DNA from: JADHMP01 sp016779985
GTDB lineage: Bacteria > Bacteroidota > Bacteroidia > Flavobacteriales > Flavobacteriaceae
Direction: 5' to 3'
DNA: 64,000 nucleotides
Assembly: GCA_016779985.1 (NCBI GenBank)
Contig: JADHMP010000012.1
Coordinates: 1-64,000 of the forward strand
The notes under the pieces were generated by a model. That model ran no database searches, was not told the origin of the DNA, and worked only from the letters and a program-made list of their open reading frames with translations. Of the stretch, positions 16,426 through 25,471 are shown piece after piece. A program made the position numbers and the translations under genes. The stretch's first letter is position 1, and every line of letters begins with the position of its first letter.

Positions 16426-16853
16426 TACATCGCGCAGTGAGGAATATTGTCTTCTAGATAGTCTTCTCCTCTATATTCAAAACCTAAGCTTGAATAAAAA
16501 GACTCTAGGTGTTTTTGTGCGGATATTTTTATTGGAGAGCCATTAAATTTTTGTTGGCTGAATTTGAGAGCCTTTACCATCACGTTTTTTCCATAGTCTC
16601 TATTTCTTTCTTTGGCTTCTACAACAACTCTACCTATTGAAACATACCCGTTTTTTGGTGGAATGATTCTTGCGTAAGCGCAAATATTTTCCTCTTTTGT
16701 TTTTCCAATAAGGTGGTATGCGTTCTGGTCTTGGTTATCAATGTCTTGGTAAACACAGTTTTGCTCTACAATAAACACAGCCGCTCTTAGCCTCAGAAGC
16801 GCATATAAATCCGTTGTTGTGAGCCTATCAAAAGGGGCAATTTTCCACTCCAT
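16410..16853 (-). CDS. GNAT N-acetyltransferase, ElaA type
   Basis: 147 residues from the internal ATG at 16853 (MEWKIAPFDRLTTTDLYALL), which matches the usual ElaA-like start. The longer frame to 16913 would overlap rpiB by 44 bp. Family features include R-A-A-V-F-I-V-E-Q-N-C-V-Y-Q-D-I-D and the acetyl-CoA loop region IGRVVVEAKERNRDYGKNVM. The acceptor is unknown. It lies 16 bp downstream of rpiB in the same direction, so it is likely co-transcribed. The 3' end overlaps rnpA on the other strand. Confidence 0.87.
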   Translation of the reverse strand: MEWKIAPFDRLTTTDLYALLRLRAAVFIVEQNCVYQDIDNQDQNAYHLIGKTKEENICAYARIIPPKNGYVSIGRVVVEAKERNRDYGKNVMVKALKFSQQKFNGSPIKISAQKHLESFYSSLGFEYRGEDYLEDNIPHCAMYYSFE

Positions 16854-16869
16854 CTTTTTGTAAAAAAAA

Positions 16870-17295
16870 TCAGCAAATTTTATCGATACGTCTCTGGTGT
16901 CTCCCGCCTTCAAAAGGTGTCTTTAAAAATGACTCAACAATGTCGAGGAGATTTTCCTCCGTTATAAATCTAGAAGGTATGCATAGAATATTTGCATTAT
17001 TGTGTGCTCTTGCCAAATTGGCTAACTCTTTATTCCAACATAGTGCTGCTCTAACTTCTTTGTATTTATTTGCTGTAATGGCCACGCCGTTTCCACTACC
17101 ACATAGAAGGATGCCAATTTCTCCGTTTCCTTCAACTATGTCTTTTGCTACAGGATGAACAAAGTCTGGATAATCAACACTTGTTGCCGTGTCTGTTCCA
17201 TAATTTTTTATGTTATGGCCCTCTTTGTTTAAATATTCTACTAGCACGTTTTTACGAATATAACCAGCATGGTCATTTCCTATGCTTATTTTCAT
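16870..17295 (-). CDS. rpiB: Ribose 5-phosphate isomerase B
   Basis: 141 residues of the RpiB/LacAB fold. It interconverts ribose 5-phosphate and ribulose 5-phosphate in the pentose phosphate pathway. Motifs are IGNDHAGY at the start, TDTATSVDYPDFVHPVA, the active-site stretch GILLCGSGNGVAITANK (Cys general base) and ARAHNNANILCIPSRF. It has its own minus-strand promoter 15 bp upstream of the ATG, and the GNAT gene follows. Confidence 0.96.
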   Translation of the reverse strand: MKISIGNDHAGYIRKNVLVEYLNKEGHNIKNYGTDTATSVDYPDFVHPVAKDIVEGNGEIGILLCGSGNGVAITANKYKEVRAALCWNKELANLARAHNNANILCIPSRFITEENLLDIVESFLKTPFEGGRHQRRIDKIC

Positions 17296-17309
17296 AATTC
17301 CATTTTAAG

Positions 17310-17317
17310 CAAAAGTA
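17310..17317 (-). promoter_or_regulatory. -7 promoter element TACTTTTG for rpiB
   Basis: Minus-strand TAnnTTTG match, 14 bp before the rpiB ATG. Confidence 0.5.
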
Positions 17318-17777
17318 ATAAACACATATGGTTAATTTGTTTATTTGTTAATTGACTTGAAAACTATTTGTTAATAATTAGGTACAATATTTTTTGTTTT
17401 GCTTTTTCTTTCTCTTGATTATAAAAATTTATTGGAAAGTGGTTTCTTTTTTTCCTTATTTATTAGATAATTATGGGTAGTTTTTGTTGCCCTTATAAAC
17501 ACAGAATGGATTGATTTTTCAAACAATTTATTCTCTTTTTGAATAGTTAACCAATGTTAATTACTTCTCTAATCTATTTGTTTTTAGAATATTGTAATGT
17601 TGAATTTAGCTCATTAAGTATTAATAATAATTATACGATCTAATAAAAAAAGAAATGTATGCCTTTTTTTACCGCTCTTAACACACAATCATATACATAG
17701 GATATTAATTAAAAAAAAGTAAAGTATGATTAATTGTAAACTAATGTTGAAAACCTCATTTTAAAAAGCAGATGGTG

Positions 17778-17785
17778 TAACTTTG
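17778..17785 (+). promoter_or_regulatory. -7 promoter element TAACTTTG for rnr
   Basis: TAnnTTTG match, 18 bp before the rnr ATG. Confidence 0.55.
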
Positions 17786-17803
17786 TTTCCTATTTAAAGA
17801 TAA

Positions 17804-19963
17804 ATGTCGAAAAGAAAACACACACAATTACGTGTAGAAAAGAAAATACAAGAGATTTTCCTAAGCCGTCCCACACAAAAACTTAATTATAAACAGATAG
17901 CAAGCTTTTTAAACGTTACTGATACTAAGGGAAGAAATGAAATCATACGTTCTTTAGGAAGATTGAGTAATAAAAAGGTAATTAAAAATGAATCAAGAGG
18001 ATTATACCAATTGCTGCAGAGAGCACAAAAAACAGCAGAGGCAAAATTTATTTTACTTCCAAATAGCAAAGGGTCTGTATATCTAGATGAAGAGGAAATA
18101 TATATAAAAATAAACAAAAAAAATTTCGGTCTTGCGTTACATGGGGATACTGTAGAAATAAGTTATGAGAGAAATAGAAGAAAAGAGGAATGGGAAGGAC
18201 GGATTTTACGTGTTTTAGAAAGAAATAAAAGGGAATACGTTGGCATTCTAGAGAAACACAAAGATTTTGCGTTTGTCTTAACCAGAAACATTAGAATGCA
18301 TACCGATTTTTTTATACCAAAAACTAATGCAAAGAAATATAAAGATGGCGAAAAGGTTGTTGTTGTATTTGATAATTGGCAGCAAGGAGAAGACAGCCCA
18401 ACCGGAAAAATTGTGAAAACCCTAGGTATACCTGGGGAACAAGAAACAGAAATACATGCCATTCTCCACGAGTATGGTCTTCCTTATAGCTTTACACCAG
18501 GTGTAGAAAAGGAGGCGGAGGAAATAGAAACGACTATTAAAAGGGATGAAATTAAAAAAAGAAGAGATTTCAGAAGAAAAATTACATTTACTATCGATCC
18601 AGTCACTGCTAAAGATTTTGATGATGCCCTTTCTTTCGAAATTTTATCCAATGGATCCTATGAAATAGGAATTCATATAGCGGATGTATCACATTATGTA
18701 CGACCAGGATCCTCTTTGGAAGAAGAAGCTTACAACCGAGCCACCTCAGTTTATCTTGTTGATCGTGTCATTCCTATGTTGCCAGAAAAACTATCCAACG
18801 GGGTGTGCTCTCTCAGGCCAAAAGAAGAAAAGCTAACAATGAGTGCCGTATTTGAGATTACACCATCAGGAAAAATAGTTTCTAAATGGTTTGGTAAAAC
18901 TGTCATCTTATCAAACCATCGTTTCTCCTACGAAGAGGTTCAAGATTTATTAGAAAGTAATTCACCTGTAGTCTCACAAGAAACATCTCTAAAAAAGGTT
19001 GCATACACAATTAATTCAGAAATGTTTGAAGCTCTAAATACTTTAGACAGTCTTGCCCAAAAAATTAGAAAGAAACGATTTGAGAACGGAGCACTCTCTT
19101 TCGATCGACAAGAGGTCAATTTTACTCTTGATAATGATAATCAACCCGTAGGAGTCCATTTTAAAGTGTCTAAAAGAGCTCATCAGTTGGTCGAAGAATT
19201 TATGCTCCTTGCCAATAGAAATGTAGCAGAAATGATAGGAAAAAGAAAAGAAAAGTTACCTTTTGTTTATCGCATTCACGATGAACCAGACCCAGATAAA
19301 TTAGATTCATTGAGAGAATTCGTTCAGCGTTTTGGATATACTTTTAACGTAGAAAAAAAGAATATTGCTAAAAGCATAAATTCTCTATTGACGAAAAGCT
19401 CTGGAAAGAAAGAACAACACATAATAGATACGCTAGCCTTAAGAGCAATGAGCAAAGCAATATACACGACACAAAACATTGGCCATTACGGTCTGGCGTT
19501 CTCTCATTATACTCATTTTACCTCACCGATTAGAAGATATTCAGATGTTTTAGTGCATCGATTATTAATACAATACCAAAATGAACCGAAGCAGGGTACA
19601 GCACAAGATTTAGAAGCTGCATGCGAACATGCATCAAATAGAGAACAACTTGCCACAAAAGCAGAACGAGATTCTATTAAATATATGCAAGTTGTCTATA
19701 TGCAAAACCAGATTGGAAAAACGTATGATGGAGTGATATCAGGCGTTACAGAAAGAGGGATTTTTGTTGAATTAAACGAAAATAAGTGCGAAGGAATGAT
19801 TCGCGTTGTGGATATTGAAGGAGATTATTTTGTTTTTCTAGAAAAAGATTTTGCTTTGGTGGGGCAACGGACAAAAAAAGTTTTTGAATTGGGAGATCCA
19901 ATAACGATTAGAGTTAAAAAAGCAGACGTAATCAAAAGACACCTTGATTTTGTTCTTGCATAA
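17804..19963 (+). CDS. rnr: Ribonuclease R
   Basis: 719 residues. 3'-5' exoribonuclease that degrades structured RNA. In order: an N-terminal winged-helix region (about 15-70), two cold-shock-like domains, the RNB catalytic domain with TIDPVTAKDFDDALS (the metal-binding Asp residues) and ADVSHYV, and a C-terminal S1 domain (TYDGVISGVTERGIFVEL). Lys-rich runs are common in the N-terminal part. The DUF2807 gene follows 36 bp downstream with its own promoter. Confidence 0.96.
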   Translation: MSKRKHTQLRVEKKIQEIFLSRPTQKLNYKQIASFLNVTDTKGRNEIIRSLGRLSNKKVIKNESRGLYQLLQRAQKTAEAKFILLPNSKGSVYLDEEEIYIKINKKNFGLALHGDTVEISYERNRRKEEWEGRILRVLERNKREYVGILEKHKDFAFVLTRNIRMHTDFFIPKTNAKKYKDGEKVVVVFDNWQQGEDSPTGKIVKTLGIPGEQETEIHAILHEYGLPYSFTPGVEKEAEEIETTIKRDEIKKRRDFRRKITFTIDPVTAKDFDDALSFEILSNGSYEIGIHIADVSHYVRPGSSLEEEAYNRATSVYLVDRVIPMLPEKLSNGVCSLRPKEEKLTMSAVFEITPSGKIVSKWFGKTVILSNHRFSYEEVQDLLESNSPVVSQETSLKKVAYTINSEMFEALNTLDSLAQKIRKKRFENGALSFDRQEVNFTLDNDNQPVGVHFKVSKRAHQLVEEFMLLANRNVAEMIGKRKEKLPFVYRIHDEPDPDKLDSLREFVQRFGYTFNVEKKNIAKSINSLLTKSSGKKEQHIIDTLALRAMSKAIYTTQNIGHYGLAFSHYTHFTSPIRRYSDVLVHRLLIQYQNEPKQGTAQDLEAACEHASNREQLATKAERDSIKYMQVVYMQNQIGKTYDGVISGVTERGIFVELNENKCEGMIRVVDIEGDYFVFLEKDFALVGQRTKKVFELGDPITIRVKKADVIKRHLDFVLA

Positions 19964-19967
19964 AGCG

Positions 19968-19975
19968 TATCTTTG
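19968..19975 (+). promoter_or_regulatory. -7 promoter element TATCTTTG for the DUF2807 gene
   Basis: Exact match, with a TTG 21 bp upstream that could serve as the -33 element. The start codon is 24 bp downstream. Confidence 0.55.
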
Positions 19976-19999
19976 TAACGAAAAAAGCTTTAATTATAA

Positions 20000-20680
20000 A
20001 TGAAATTCTATATTGCTTTTCTTTGGTTTATTCTTTTCTCTTTCACAGGAATCGCGCAAGAAAAAAGAATAGTCATTGTTTCCCCTTTTTCTGCCCTCAA
20101 AATATTTTCTGGAATGGAAGTTCAACTAATTCCCTCAGAGGAGAACAAAGTAATCGTTTATGGGGACTATCAGCAAAGCGTTATCGTTCAACAAAAAGGA
20201 TCAACCCTAAAAATCAAGCAATCTATTACATCTTTAATTACGAAAGAGTTTTCATTTGTAGAAATCTATTTTAGCCAACCAGTTAATCATATAACGGTCA
20301 ACCAACGAAGTAAAATAACAGCAAATCAACCATTAGAACAAGAAGAAATTTCACTAAAAGTAAGAGAGGGATCAAAGGTTACCCTTGAAATAGATTCTGA
20401 GAGAATTAAAAGTAACGTAGCCACAGGGGGAAGACTAACCCTAGAAGGCACAACGAAAACCTTAGACTTAAAAATCAACTCAGGCGGTAGTTGCGAAGCA
20501 GAAAAATTAAAAGCAGAAAGCGTTGTTACCCACGTTGTTGCGGGCGGTGTGGCTTATGTAAATGCGAAAGACCAACTAGACGCTAAGGTAACAGGTGGAG
20601 GCATTGTGCGCGTCTTTAGTAAACCACGGAAACAAATCACACAAACCACACTCGGAGGAAAGATTATAGTGAACGACTAA
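20000..20680 (+). CDS. DUF2807 (head-GIN) domain protein, exported
   Basis: 226 residues with a signal peptide (MKFYIAFLWFILFSFTGIAQ). The rest is a right-handed beta-helix-like repeat region with many Gly/Ser/Val strands (VREGSKVTLEIDSERIKSNV, NSGGSCEAEKLKAESVV, VVAGGVAYVNAKDQLDAKVTGGG). This matches the DUF2807 family, predicted autotransporter-adhesin-like proteins of Bacteroidota with unknown function. A strong terminator follows the stop. Confidence 0.85.
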   Translation: MKFYIAFLWFILFSFTGIAQEKRIVIVSPFSALKIFSGMEVQLIPSEENKVIVYGDYQQSVIVQQKGSTLKIKQSITSLITKEFSFVEIYFSQPVNHITVNQRSKITANQPLEQEEISLKVREGSKVTLEIDSERIKSNVATGGRLTLEGTTKTLDLKINSGGSCEAEKLKAESVVTHVVAGGVAYVNAKDQLDAKVTGGGIVRVFSKPRKQITQTTLGGKIIVND

Positions 20681-20704
20681 AAAAACCCGAATAAACGGGT
20701 TTTT
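20681..20704 (+). terminator. Bidirectional intrinsic terminator
   Basis: AAAAACCCG, loop AATAAA, CGGGTTTTT: a perfect stem flanked by A and T runs. It ends the DUF2807 gene on the plus strand and can also end tRNA-Cys on the minus strand. Confidence 0.9.
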
Positions 20705-20709
20705 AAGAG

Positions 20710-20780
20710 AGGCATCGAGCGGATTCGAACCGCTGTAAAAGCTTTTGCAGAGCTCCGCCTAGCCACTCGGCCACGATGCC
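20710..20780 (-). tRNA. tRNA-Cys (GCA)
   Basis: The minus strand gives acceptor GGCATCG/CGATGCC and a T-arm GCGGTTCGAATCCGC. The anticodon stem GAGCT/AGCTT closes the loop CTGCAAA, so the anticodon is GCA. The 3' CCA is not encoded. 71 nt including the discriminator base. Confidence 0.93.
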
Positions 20781-20822
20781 ATGGAGCACAAAAATAGCAA
20801 ATTTAATAGCAAAGTAGTTTAT

Positions 20823-21179
20823 TTAGCGCTTTAGTTCTAATTGAACAGCTACTTCGTCTACATTGCCCCCTATGGGTGGATTTTTCTTAACCACTTTTAC
20901 TTTTACCGTTTCAACACTCAGATGTTCCTCAAGTATAGAGGTTCCAATACGGTGAGCTACATTTTCTAGAAGGTATGCCCTTTTCTTCATCTCTCTTTTT
21001 ACGATAGCATGAAGAGCAACATAATCAACAGTGTCGCGTAAATTATCGGAATTTGAAGATAGAGAAAGGTTTGTATCTACCTCAATATCAACAATATAGT
21101 CACTTCCTATACGGCTTTCCTCATCCATACAGCCATGAAAGGCATACAGACGAATCGAATTCAAAAAAATCTTTCCCAT
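20823..21179 (-). CDS. folB: Dihydroneopterin aldolase
   Basis: 118 residues. Folate-pathway enzyme that cleaves 7,8-dihydroneopterin to 6-hydroxymethyl-dihydropterin. Motifs are LNSIRLYAFHGCMDEE, the DTVDYVAL segment, LLENVAHRIG and VKVVKKNPPIGG. The longest frame starts at 21194, but that codon lies in the minus-strand TATATTTG element. The ATG at 21179 (MGKIFLNSIRLY) is the sound start. Confidence 0.95.
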   Translation of the reverse strand: MGKIFLNSIRLYAFHGCMDEESRIGSDYIVDIEVDTNLSLSSNSDNLRDTVDYVALHAIVKREMKKRAYLLENVAHRIGTSILEEHLSVETVKVKVVKKNPPIGGNVDEVAVQLELKR

Positions 21180-21191
21180 TGCAAATTTTAG

Positions 21192-21199
21192 CAAATATA
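21192..21199 (-). promoter_or_regulatory. -7 promoter element TATATTTG for folB
   Basis: Minus-strand exact match. The folB ATG begins 12 bp downstream, which settles the start choice. Confidence 0.6.
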
Positions 21200-21238
21200 G
21201 AAAGTCTTGTGGGATGAACTCGATAACAACGAAATCAA

Positions 21239-21246
21239 TATCTTTG
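21239..21246 (+). promoter_or_regulatory. -7 promoter element TATCTTTG for glnS
   Basis: Plus-strand exact match, 17 bp before the glnS ATG, in the divergent folB-glnS region. Confidence 0.6.
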
Positions 21247-21263
21247 CCTACATAAATTAAGCG

Positions 21264-22943
21264 ATGGAGAAGTCCTTAAACTTTATTGAACAAGTCATAA
21301 ATGAAGATCTAAATAAAGACTATTCACCCTCTTCCCTTCGTTTTCGTTTCCCTCCCGAACCGAATGGCTTTCTACACATTGGTCATGTGAAAGCCATATG
21401 CTTAAATTTCAATTTAGGAGAACAATATAACGCCCCTGTAAATCTGCGTTTCGACGACACCAACCCAGCAAAAGAAGAAACGGAATATGTCGAAGCGATA
21501 AAAAAAGACATCCTGTGGTTGGGCTATCAATGGACAATAGAATGCTATGCATCAGATTATTTTGACCAGTTATATGAGTGGGCACACGACCTTATAGATA
21601 AAGGGCTGGCATACATAGACTCTCAAACATCGGAGGAAATCGCCTCCCAAAAAGGAACCCCAACACAAGCTGGAAAAGAAAGTCCGTATAGAAAGCGAAC
21701 TATAGTTGAAAATAAGGCTCTTTTTACAGACATGAAAGAGGGGAAGTTTAAAGAAGGAGCCCACGTGTTAAGGGCAAAAATTGATATGTCCTCACCCAAC
21801 ATGCTACTTCGAGATCCTATAATGTATCGTATCCTTTTTAAAGAACATCACAGAACAGGAAAAAACTGGTGTATTTATCCGATGTATGACTGGACACATG
21901 GAGAGTCAGATTACATAGAACAAATATCACACTCTCTTTGTACCTTAGAGTTTAAACCTCACCGAGACCTATATGATTGGTTTTTACAAGCGCTACAACC
22001 TCATGCACTTCCTCTTGTCCCTAAACAACGTGAATTTGCACGGCTCAATTTATCCTATACAGTAACTAGCAAAAGAAAACTCGCCAGTCTTATCGAAAAA
22101 GGGCTTGTCAGCGGATGGGATGACCCTAGAATGCCAACTATATCGGGTCTGCGAAGAAGAGGATATACACCAGCAGCTCTGCGTAAGTTTGTTGAGGTGG
22201 CTGGTGTTTCAAAACGAGAGAACGTTATTGATCTCTCGCTATTAGAATTTTGTGTGAGAGAAGATTTGAATCAAAACGCACCAAGAGTAAATGCCATACT
22301 CAATCCAGTTTCACTTGTTATTACAAATTATCCTGAGGATCAAACGGAGACACTCTTTGGAGAAATAAATCCAGAAAAACCAGATCTAGGAACAAGAGAA
22401 ATACCCTTTTCTAAGAGATTATATATTGAACGGGAAGATTTTAAAGAAGAGGCTAACAGAAAGTTCTTCCGCCTCACAATAGGAAAAGAAGTTCGTTTAA
22501 AAAATGCTTATATAATCAAGGGAGAACACGTAGAAAAAGACGATGCAGGAAACATTACTACAATTTACTGTACATATGATCCAGAAAGCAAAAGCGGGAG
22601 TGGAACTGAAGCAAGCCAGCGTAAGGTAAAGGGAACATTACACTGGTTGAGTCAAGCACAAGCGTTGCCTGTCAAGGTAAATCTTTATGACCGCCTTTTC
22701 AAAGTTCCAGCTCCAGACCAAGACAAAGAGATTTCTTTTTTAGAGCATATCAACCCAGACTCGTATAAGCAAATTGACGCCTTTGTAGAACCAAGTGTCA
22801 AAGGAGCTAAGCCAGGAAGTTTATATCAATTCCAACGTATGGGCTATTTTGCGGTAGACCAAGACAGCCGCCCAGAGGAGTTGTTATTCAACAAAACCGT
22901 TGGCCTACGAGACACGTGGGCAAAGCAACAGACGACTCAGTAA
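21264..22943 (+). CDS. glnS: Glutaminyl-tRNA synthetase
   Basis: 559 residues, class I synthetase. The HIGH motif is in PPEPNGFLHIGHVKA near residue 35, and the KMSKS loop reads VTSKRKL near residue 269. The C-terminal anticodon-binding barrels follow (EVRLKNAYIIKGE, ASQRKVKGTLHWL). There is no YqeY extension as found in some relatives. It converges with the SPFH gene, with only 1 bp between the stops. Confidence 0.97.
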   Translation: MEKSLNFIEQVINEDLNKDYSPSSLRFRFPPEPNGFLHIGHVKAICLNFNLGEQYNAPVNLRFDDTNPAKEETEYVEAIKKDILWLGYQWTIECYASDYFDQLYEWAHDLIDKGLAYIDSQTSEEIASQKGTPTQAGKESPYRKRTIVENKALFTDMKEGKFKEGAHVLRAKIDMSSPNMLLRDPIMYRILFKEHHRTGKNWCIYPMYDWTHGESDYIEQISHSLCTLEFKPHRDLYDWFLQALQPHALPLVPKQREFARLNLSYTVTSKRKLASLIEKGLVSGWDDPRMPTISGLRRRGYTPAALRKFVEVAGVSKRENVIDLSLLEFCVREDLNQNAPRVNAILNPVSLVITNYPEDQTETLFGEINPEKPDLGTREIPFSKRLYIEREDFKEEANRKFFRLTIGKEVRLKNAYIIKGEHVEKDDAGNITTIYCTYDPESKSGSGTEASQRKVKGTLHWLSQAQALPVKVNLYDRLFKVPAPDQDKEISFLEHINPDSYKQIDAFVEPSVKGAKPGSLYQFQRMGYFAVDQDSRPEELLFNKTVGLRDTWAKQQTTQ

Positions 22944-22944
22944 T

Positions 22945-23895
22945 TTATTGTTTTTGGGCGTCGTCTCCTCCTTTATTTTTTAATCTTTGATTTTCAGCTT
23001 TCATTGCCTCACCAATTTGATTGCTGGCTGTAAAAGAAGCTACCATATTATTGAGCATGTCACTTCCTGCTTGAGGAGAATTGGGCAATAAGATTAGGTT
23101 ACTATTGGTCTCTTCACCAATGGACTGCAATGTGTCATAGTGTTGAGTTACCACGATAAGGGCTGACGCCTCTTGAGAGTTTATTCCTACATTATTTAAA
23201 ACATCAACAGAGTCTTCTAATCCTCGAGCAATTTCCCGTCTTTGATCAGCAATTCCCTGCCCTTGTAGCCGTTTGCTTTCAGCTTCGGCTTTCGCTTTTT
23301 CTACAATAAAAATACGTTCAGCATCACCTTCGTATTGAGCAGCCACTTTTTTTCGTTCAGCAGCATTAATCTGATTCATAGCTGATTTGACTTCAGCATC
23401 AGGATCAATATCAGTAACTAAAGCTTTAATAATATCATAGCCATAATTAGTCATAGCATCATTAAGCTCCCCTTTGACCGCATTAGCTATTTCATCTTTC
23501 TTTTCAAAAACATCATCTAATTTCATTTTAGGAACAACAGCTCTCACAACATCAAAAACATAAGATGTAATTTGATCTTGAGGGAAATCTAACTTATAAA
23601 AGGCATCATAAACCTTGTCGTAAACAACCTTATATTGAACAGATACCTTCAACTTAACGAATACATCGTCCTTCGTTTTAGTCTCTACAATCACATCCAA
23701 TTGCATTATACGTAAAGTAATTCTTCCAGAAATCCGATCAATAAAAGGAATTTTTATGTGTAAACCAGACTGCCTAATGGCGAGAAAGCGACCAAAACGC
23801 TCAATTATTGCTGCAGTCTGTTGCTTGACAATAAAGAGTCCAGAAATAATTAAAAGGAAACCAAAAACGAATAAGGAAATAATCAAATAATTCAT
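22945..23895 (-). CDS. SPFH/band 7 (stomatin-like) membrane protein
   Basis: 316 residues. One N-terminal membrane helix (MNYLIISLFVFGFLLIISGL) is followed by the band-7 domain (IIERFGRFLAIRQSGLHIKIPFID, LRIMQLDVIVETKTKDDVFV). A long charged, Ala-rich coiled segment comes next (about 170-230). These proteins oligomerise at the membrane and often modulate proteases or lipid domains. It begins by a 4-bp overlap with the end of gltX and is probably co-transcribed with it. Confidence 0.92.
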   Translation of the reverse strand: MNYLIISLFVFGFLLIISGLFIVKQQTAAIIERFGRFLAIRQSGLHIKIPFIDRISGRITLRIMQLDVIVETKTKDDVFVKLKVSVQYKVVYDKVYDAFYKLDFPQDQITSYVFDVVRAVVPKMKLDDVFEKKDEIANAVKGELNDAMTNYGYDIIKALVTDIDPDAEVKSAMNQINAAERKKVAAQYEGDAERIFIVEKAKAEAESKRLQGQGIADQRREIARGLEDSVDVLNNVGINSQEASALIVVTQHYDTLQSIGEETNSNLILLPNSPQAGSDMLNNMVASFTASNQIGEAMKAENQRLKNKGGDDAQKQ

Positions 23896-25388
23896 GAATC
23901 TAAATTTAGGTTAACAAAAAAACTTGTGGCAGAAACCAATCTATCTAAAGTTACGTCTTTTCCAAGGATTTCCATAATTGAAAATAAATCAGGGCCAGAT
24001 AAACTTCCGACCAACGAAAGGCGTAATGTTTGCATAACTGATCCGATGGCCACATTCTCAGATTTTGCCCAATCAAATAGCTCACCCTTCAGATTAGCAA
24101 AAGGTTTTTGCTCGAGCAGAACCTTTGATTTTTCTAAAATGGCAATAGGATTTTTCTTCAGTATTTTCCGTGCTATTTTTCCATCAATAGAAGGGTTTTT
24201 TATGAATACCTCAATTTGAGCCCCGATGTCACTCAGCAAATCTATTCGTGAAGCAATCAATGACACAATTTTTATTTTATTTTCCCAGCTGAAAGATTTT
24301 AATGGTCTAAAATAAGAGGTAAACTGATTGAGAAGGTCTTCTGGTGCATAGCTACTTAAATGTTGCTGATTAATCCATTTTGCTTTAGTGTAGTCAAAGC
24401 GGGCACCCCCTTTCTGAATACCCTCTATATGAAACTCTTCAATGAGTTGATTCATTTTATAAATCTCCTGCCCAGACGTATTATTCCACCCTAGAAGGGC
24501 CAGATAGTTTGTCATAGCTTCTGGAAGAAACCCTAACTCTCTGAAGCCAATATTTTCTTTGTTCCAACTTATTGGAAAAACGGGAATACCAAGCTTATCA
24601 CCATCCCTTTTGGAGAGTTTCCCTTTTCCGCTAGGTTTTAAAATAAGGGGCAAATGAATAAAGGTCGGAGATTTCCACCCAAAAGCAGTGTATAGCAAAT
24701 CATGAAAGGGTAAAGAGGGTAACCACTCTTCTCCACGAATTACAGTCGAAATTTCCATTAGATGATCATCAATAACATTGGCAAAATGATACGTAGGAAA
24801 CCCATCTTTTTTCATCAAAATTTTATCATCAATAGTATTTGAATTTACTCGTATAGTACCCCTGACATTGTCAGAGACAACTACTTCATGGTTAGGTTGG
24901 ACTAAGAGGCGAATCACAAAGGGTTTTTCAGCAAGAGCTTTGTCAACTTCTTGTGACGTCATGGTGAGGCTATTTTTTAACCGTAATCTATTCTGCGCAC
25001 TGTAGAGAAAAGCACCCCCTTTACTAGTGCCCTCCTCTCGAAGTTTTTGGAGATCTTCATCACTATCAAAGGCATAATAAGCTTTTCCCTCCCCCACTAA
25101 TTGTTCTACATGTTTTTGATAAAGATCCTTTCTTCCGCTTTGATTATAAGGGCCGAAGGGGCCTTCCTTTCTACCCCCTTCATCAGGTTCGATACCCGCC
25201 CAAGTTAAAGCCTCCACGATATAGTCTTCACTGCCTTTGACTAAACGTTTTTGATCGGTATCCTCAATTCTCAAAATAAAATCACCGTCATGTTTTTTCG
25301 CATATAAATAATTATATAGAGCTGTGCGTAATCCCCCTATATGTAGAGGACCTGTGGGGCTAGGTGCAAAACGGACACGTATTTTCAT
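23892..25388 (-). CDS. gltX: Glutamyl-tRNA synthetase
   Basis: 498 residues from the ATG at 25388 (MKIRVRFAPSPTGPLHIGG). The longer frame start (25403) falls in the promoter element. Class I motifs are the HIGH-type PSPTGPLHIGGLR and the KMSKS-type GKLSKRDG. The C-terminal helical anticodon-binding domain is present. It charges tRNA-Glu. Divergent from ybeY. Confidence 0.97.
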   Translation of the reverse strand: MKIRVRFAPSPTGPLHIGGLRTALYNYLYAKKHDGDFILRIEDTDQKRLVKGSEDYIVEALTWAGIEPDEGGRKEGPFGPYNQSGRKDLYQKHVEQLVGEGKAYYAFDSDEDLQKLREEGTSKGGAFLYSAQNRLRLKNSLTMTSQEVDKALAEKPFVIRLLVQPNHEVVVSDNVRGTIRVNSNTIDDKILMKKDGFPTYHFANVIDDHLMEISTVIRGEEWLPSLPFHDLLYTAFGWKSPTFIHLPLILKPSGKGKLSKRDGDKLGIPVFPISWNKENIGFRELGFLPEAMTNYLALLGWNNTSGQEIYKMNQLIEEFHIEGIQKGGARFDYTKAKWINQQHLSSYAPEDLLNQFTSYFRPLKSFSWENKIKIVSLIASRIDLLSDIGAQIEVFIKNPSIDGKIARKILKKNPIAILEKSKVLLEQKPFANLKGELFDWAKSENVAIGSVMQTLRLSLVGSLSGPDLFSIMEILGKDVTLDRLVSATSFFVNLNLDS

Positions 25389-25400
25389 TATTTTTTTTTG

Positions 25401-25408
25401 CAAAGATA
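25401..25408 (-). promoter_or_regulatory. -7 promoter element TATCTTTG for gltX
   Basis: Minus-strand exact match, 12 bp before the gltX ATG. Confidence 0.6.
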
Positions 25409-25448
25409 GCTGCTTTTCATTGTGGGCGTCAGTATTTTATAGAATCTC

Positions 25449-25456
25449 TATATTTG
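25449..25456 (+). promoter_or_regulatory. -7 promoter element TATATTTG for ybeY
   Basis: Plus-strand exact match, 15 bp before the GTG proposed as the ybeY start. It also shows that the longer ORF starting at 25364 is not the gene start. Confidence 0.6.
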
Positions 25457-25471
25457 CAAAAAAAAGCGAAG

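Larger units (their letters stand above)
17296..17803. other. AT-rich 508-bp intergenic region between divergent rpiB and rnr
   Basis: No gene or stable RNA is recognised. It contains repeated TTTGTTAAT-like words near 17335-17375 and long T runs. The rpiB promoter (17310-17317) and rnr promoter (17778-17785) lie at its ends. It is the longest gene-free stretch in the window. No convincing cluster of DnaA boxes was seen, so a role as origin is only a possibility. Confidence 0.5.

Noticed and set aside
17296..17803. Replication origin with DnaA boxes
   Set aside because: No convincing 9-mer cluster was found. Only weak matches such as TTATAAACA occur, so I did not call oriC.
25364..25471. N-terminal extension of YbeY from the long frame
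   Set aside because: It overlaps gltX and precedes the promoter element TATATTTG. The GTG at 25472 fits the family.
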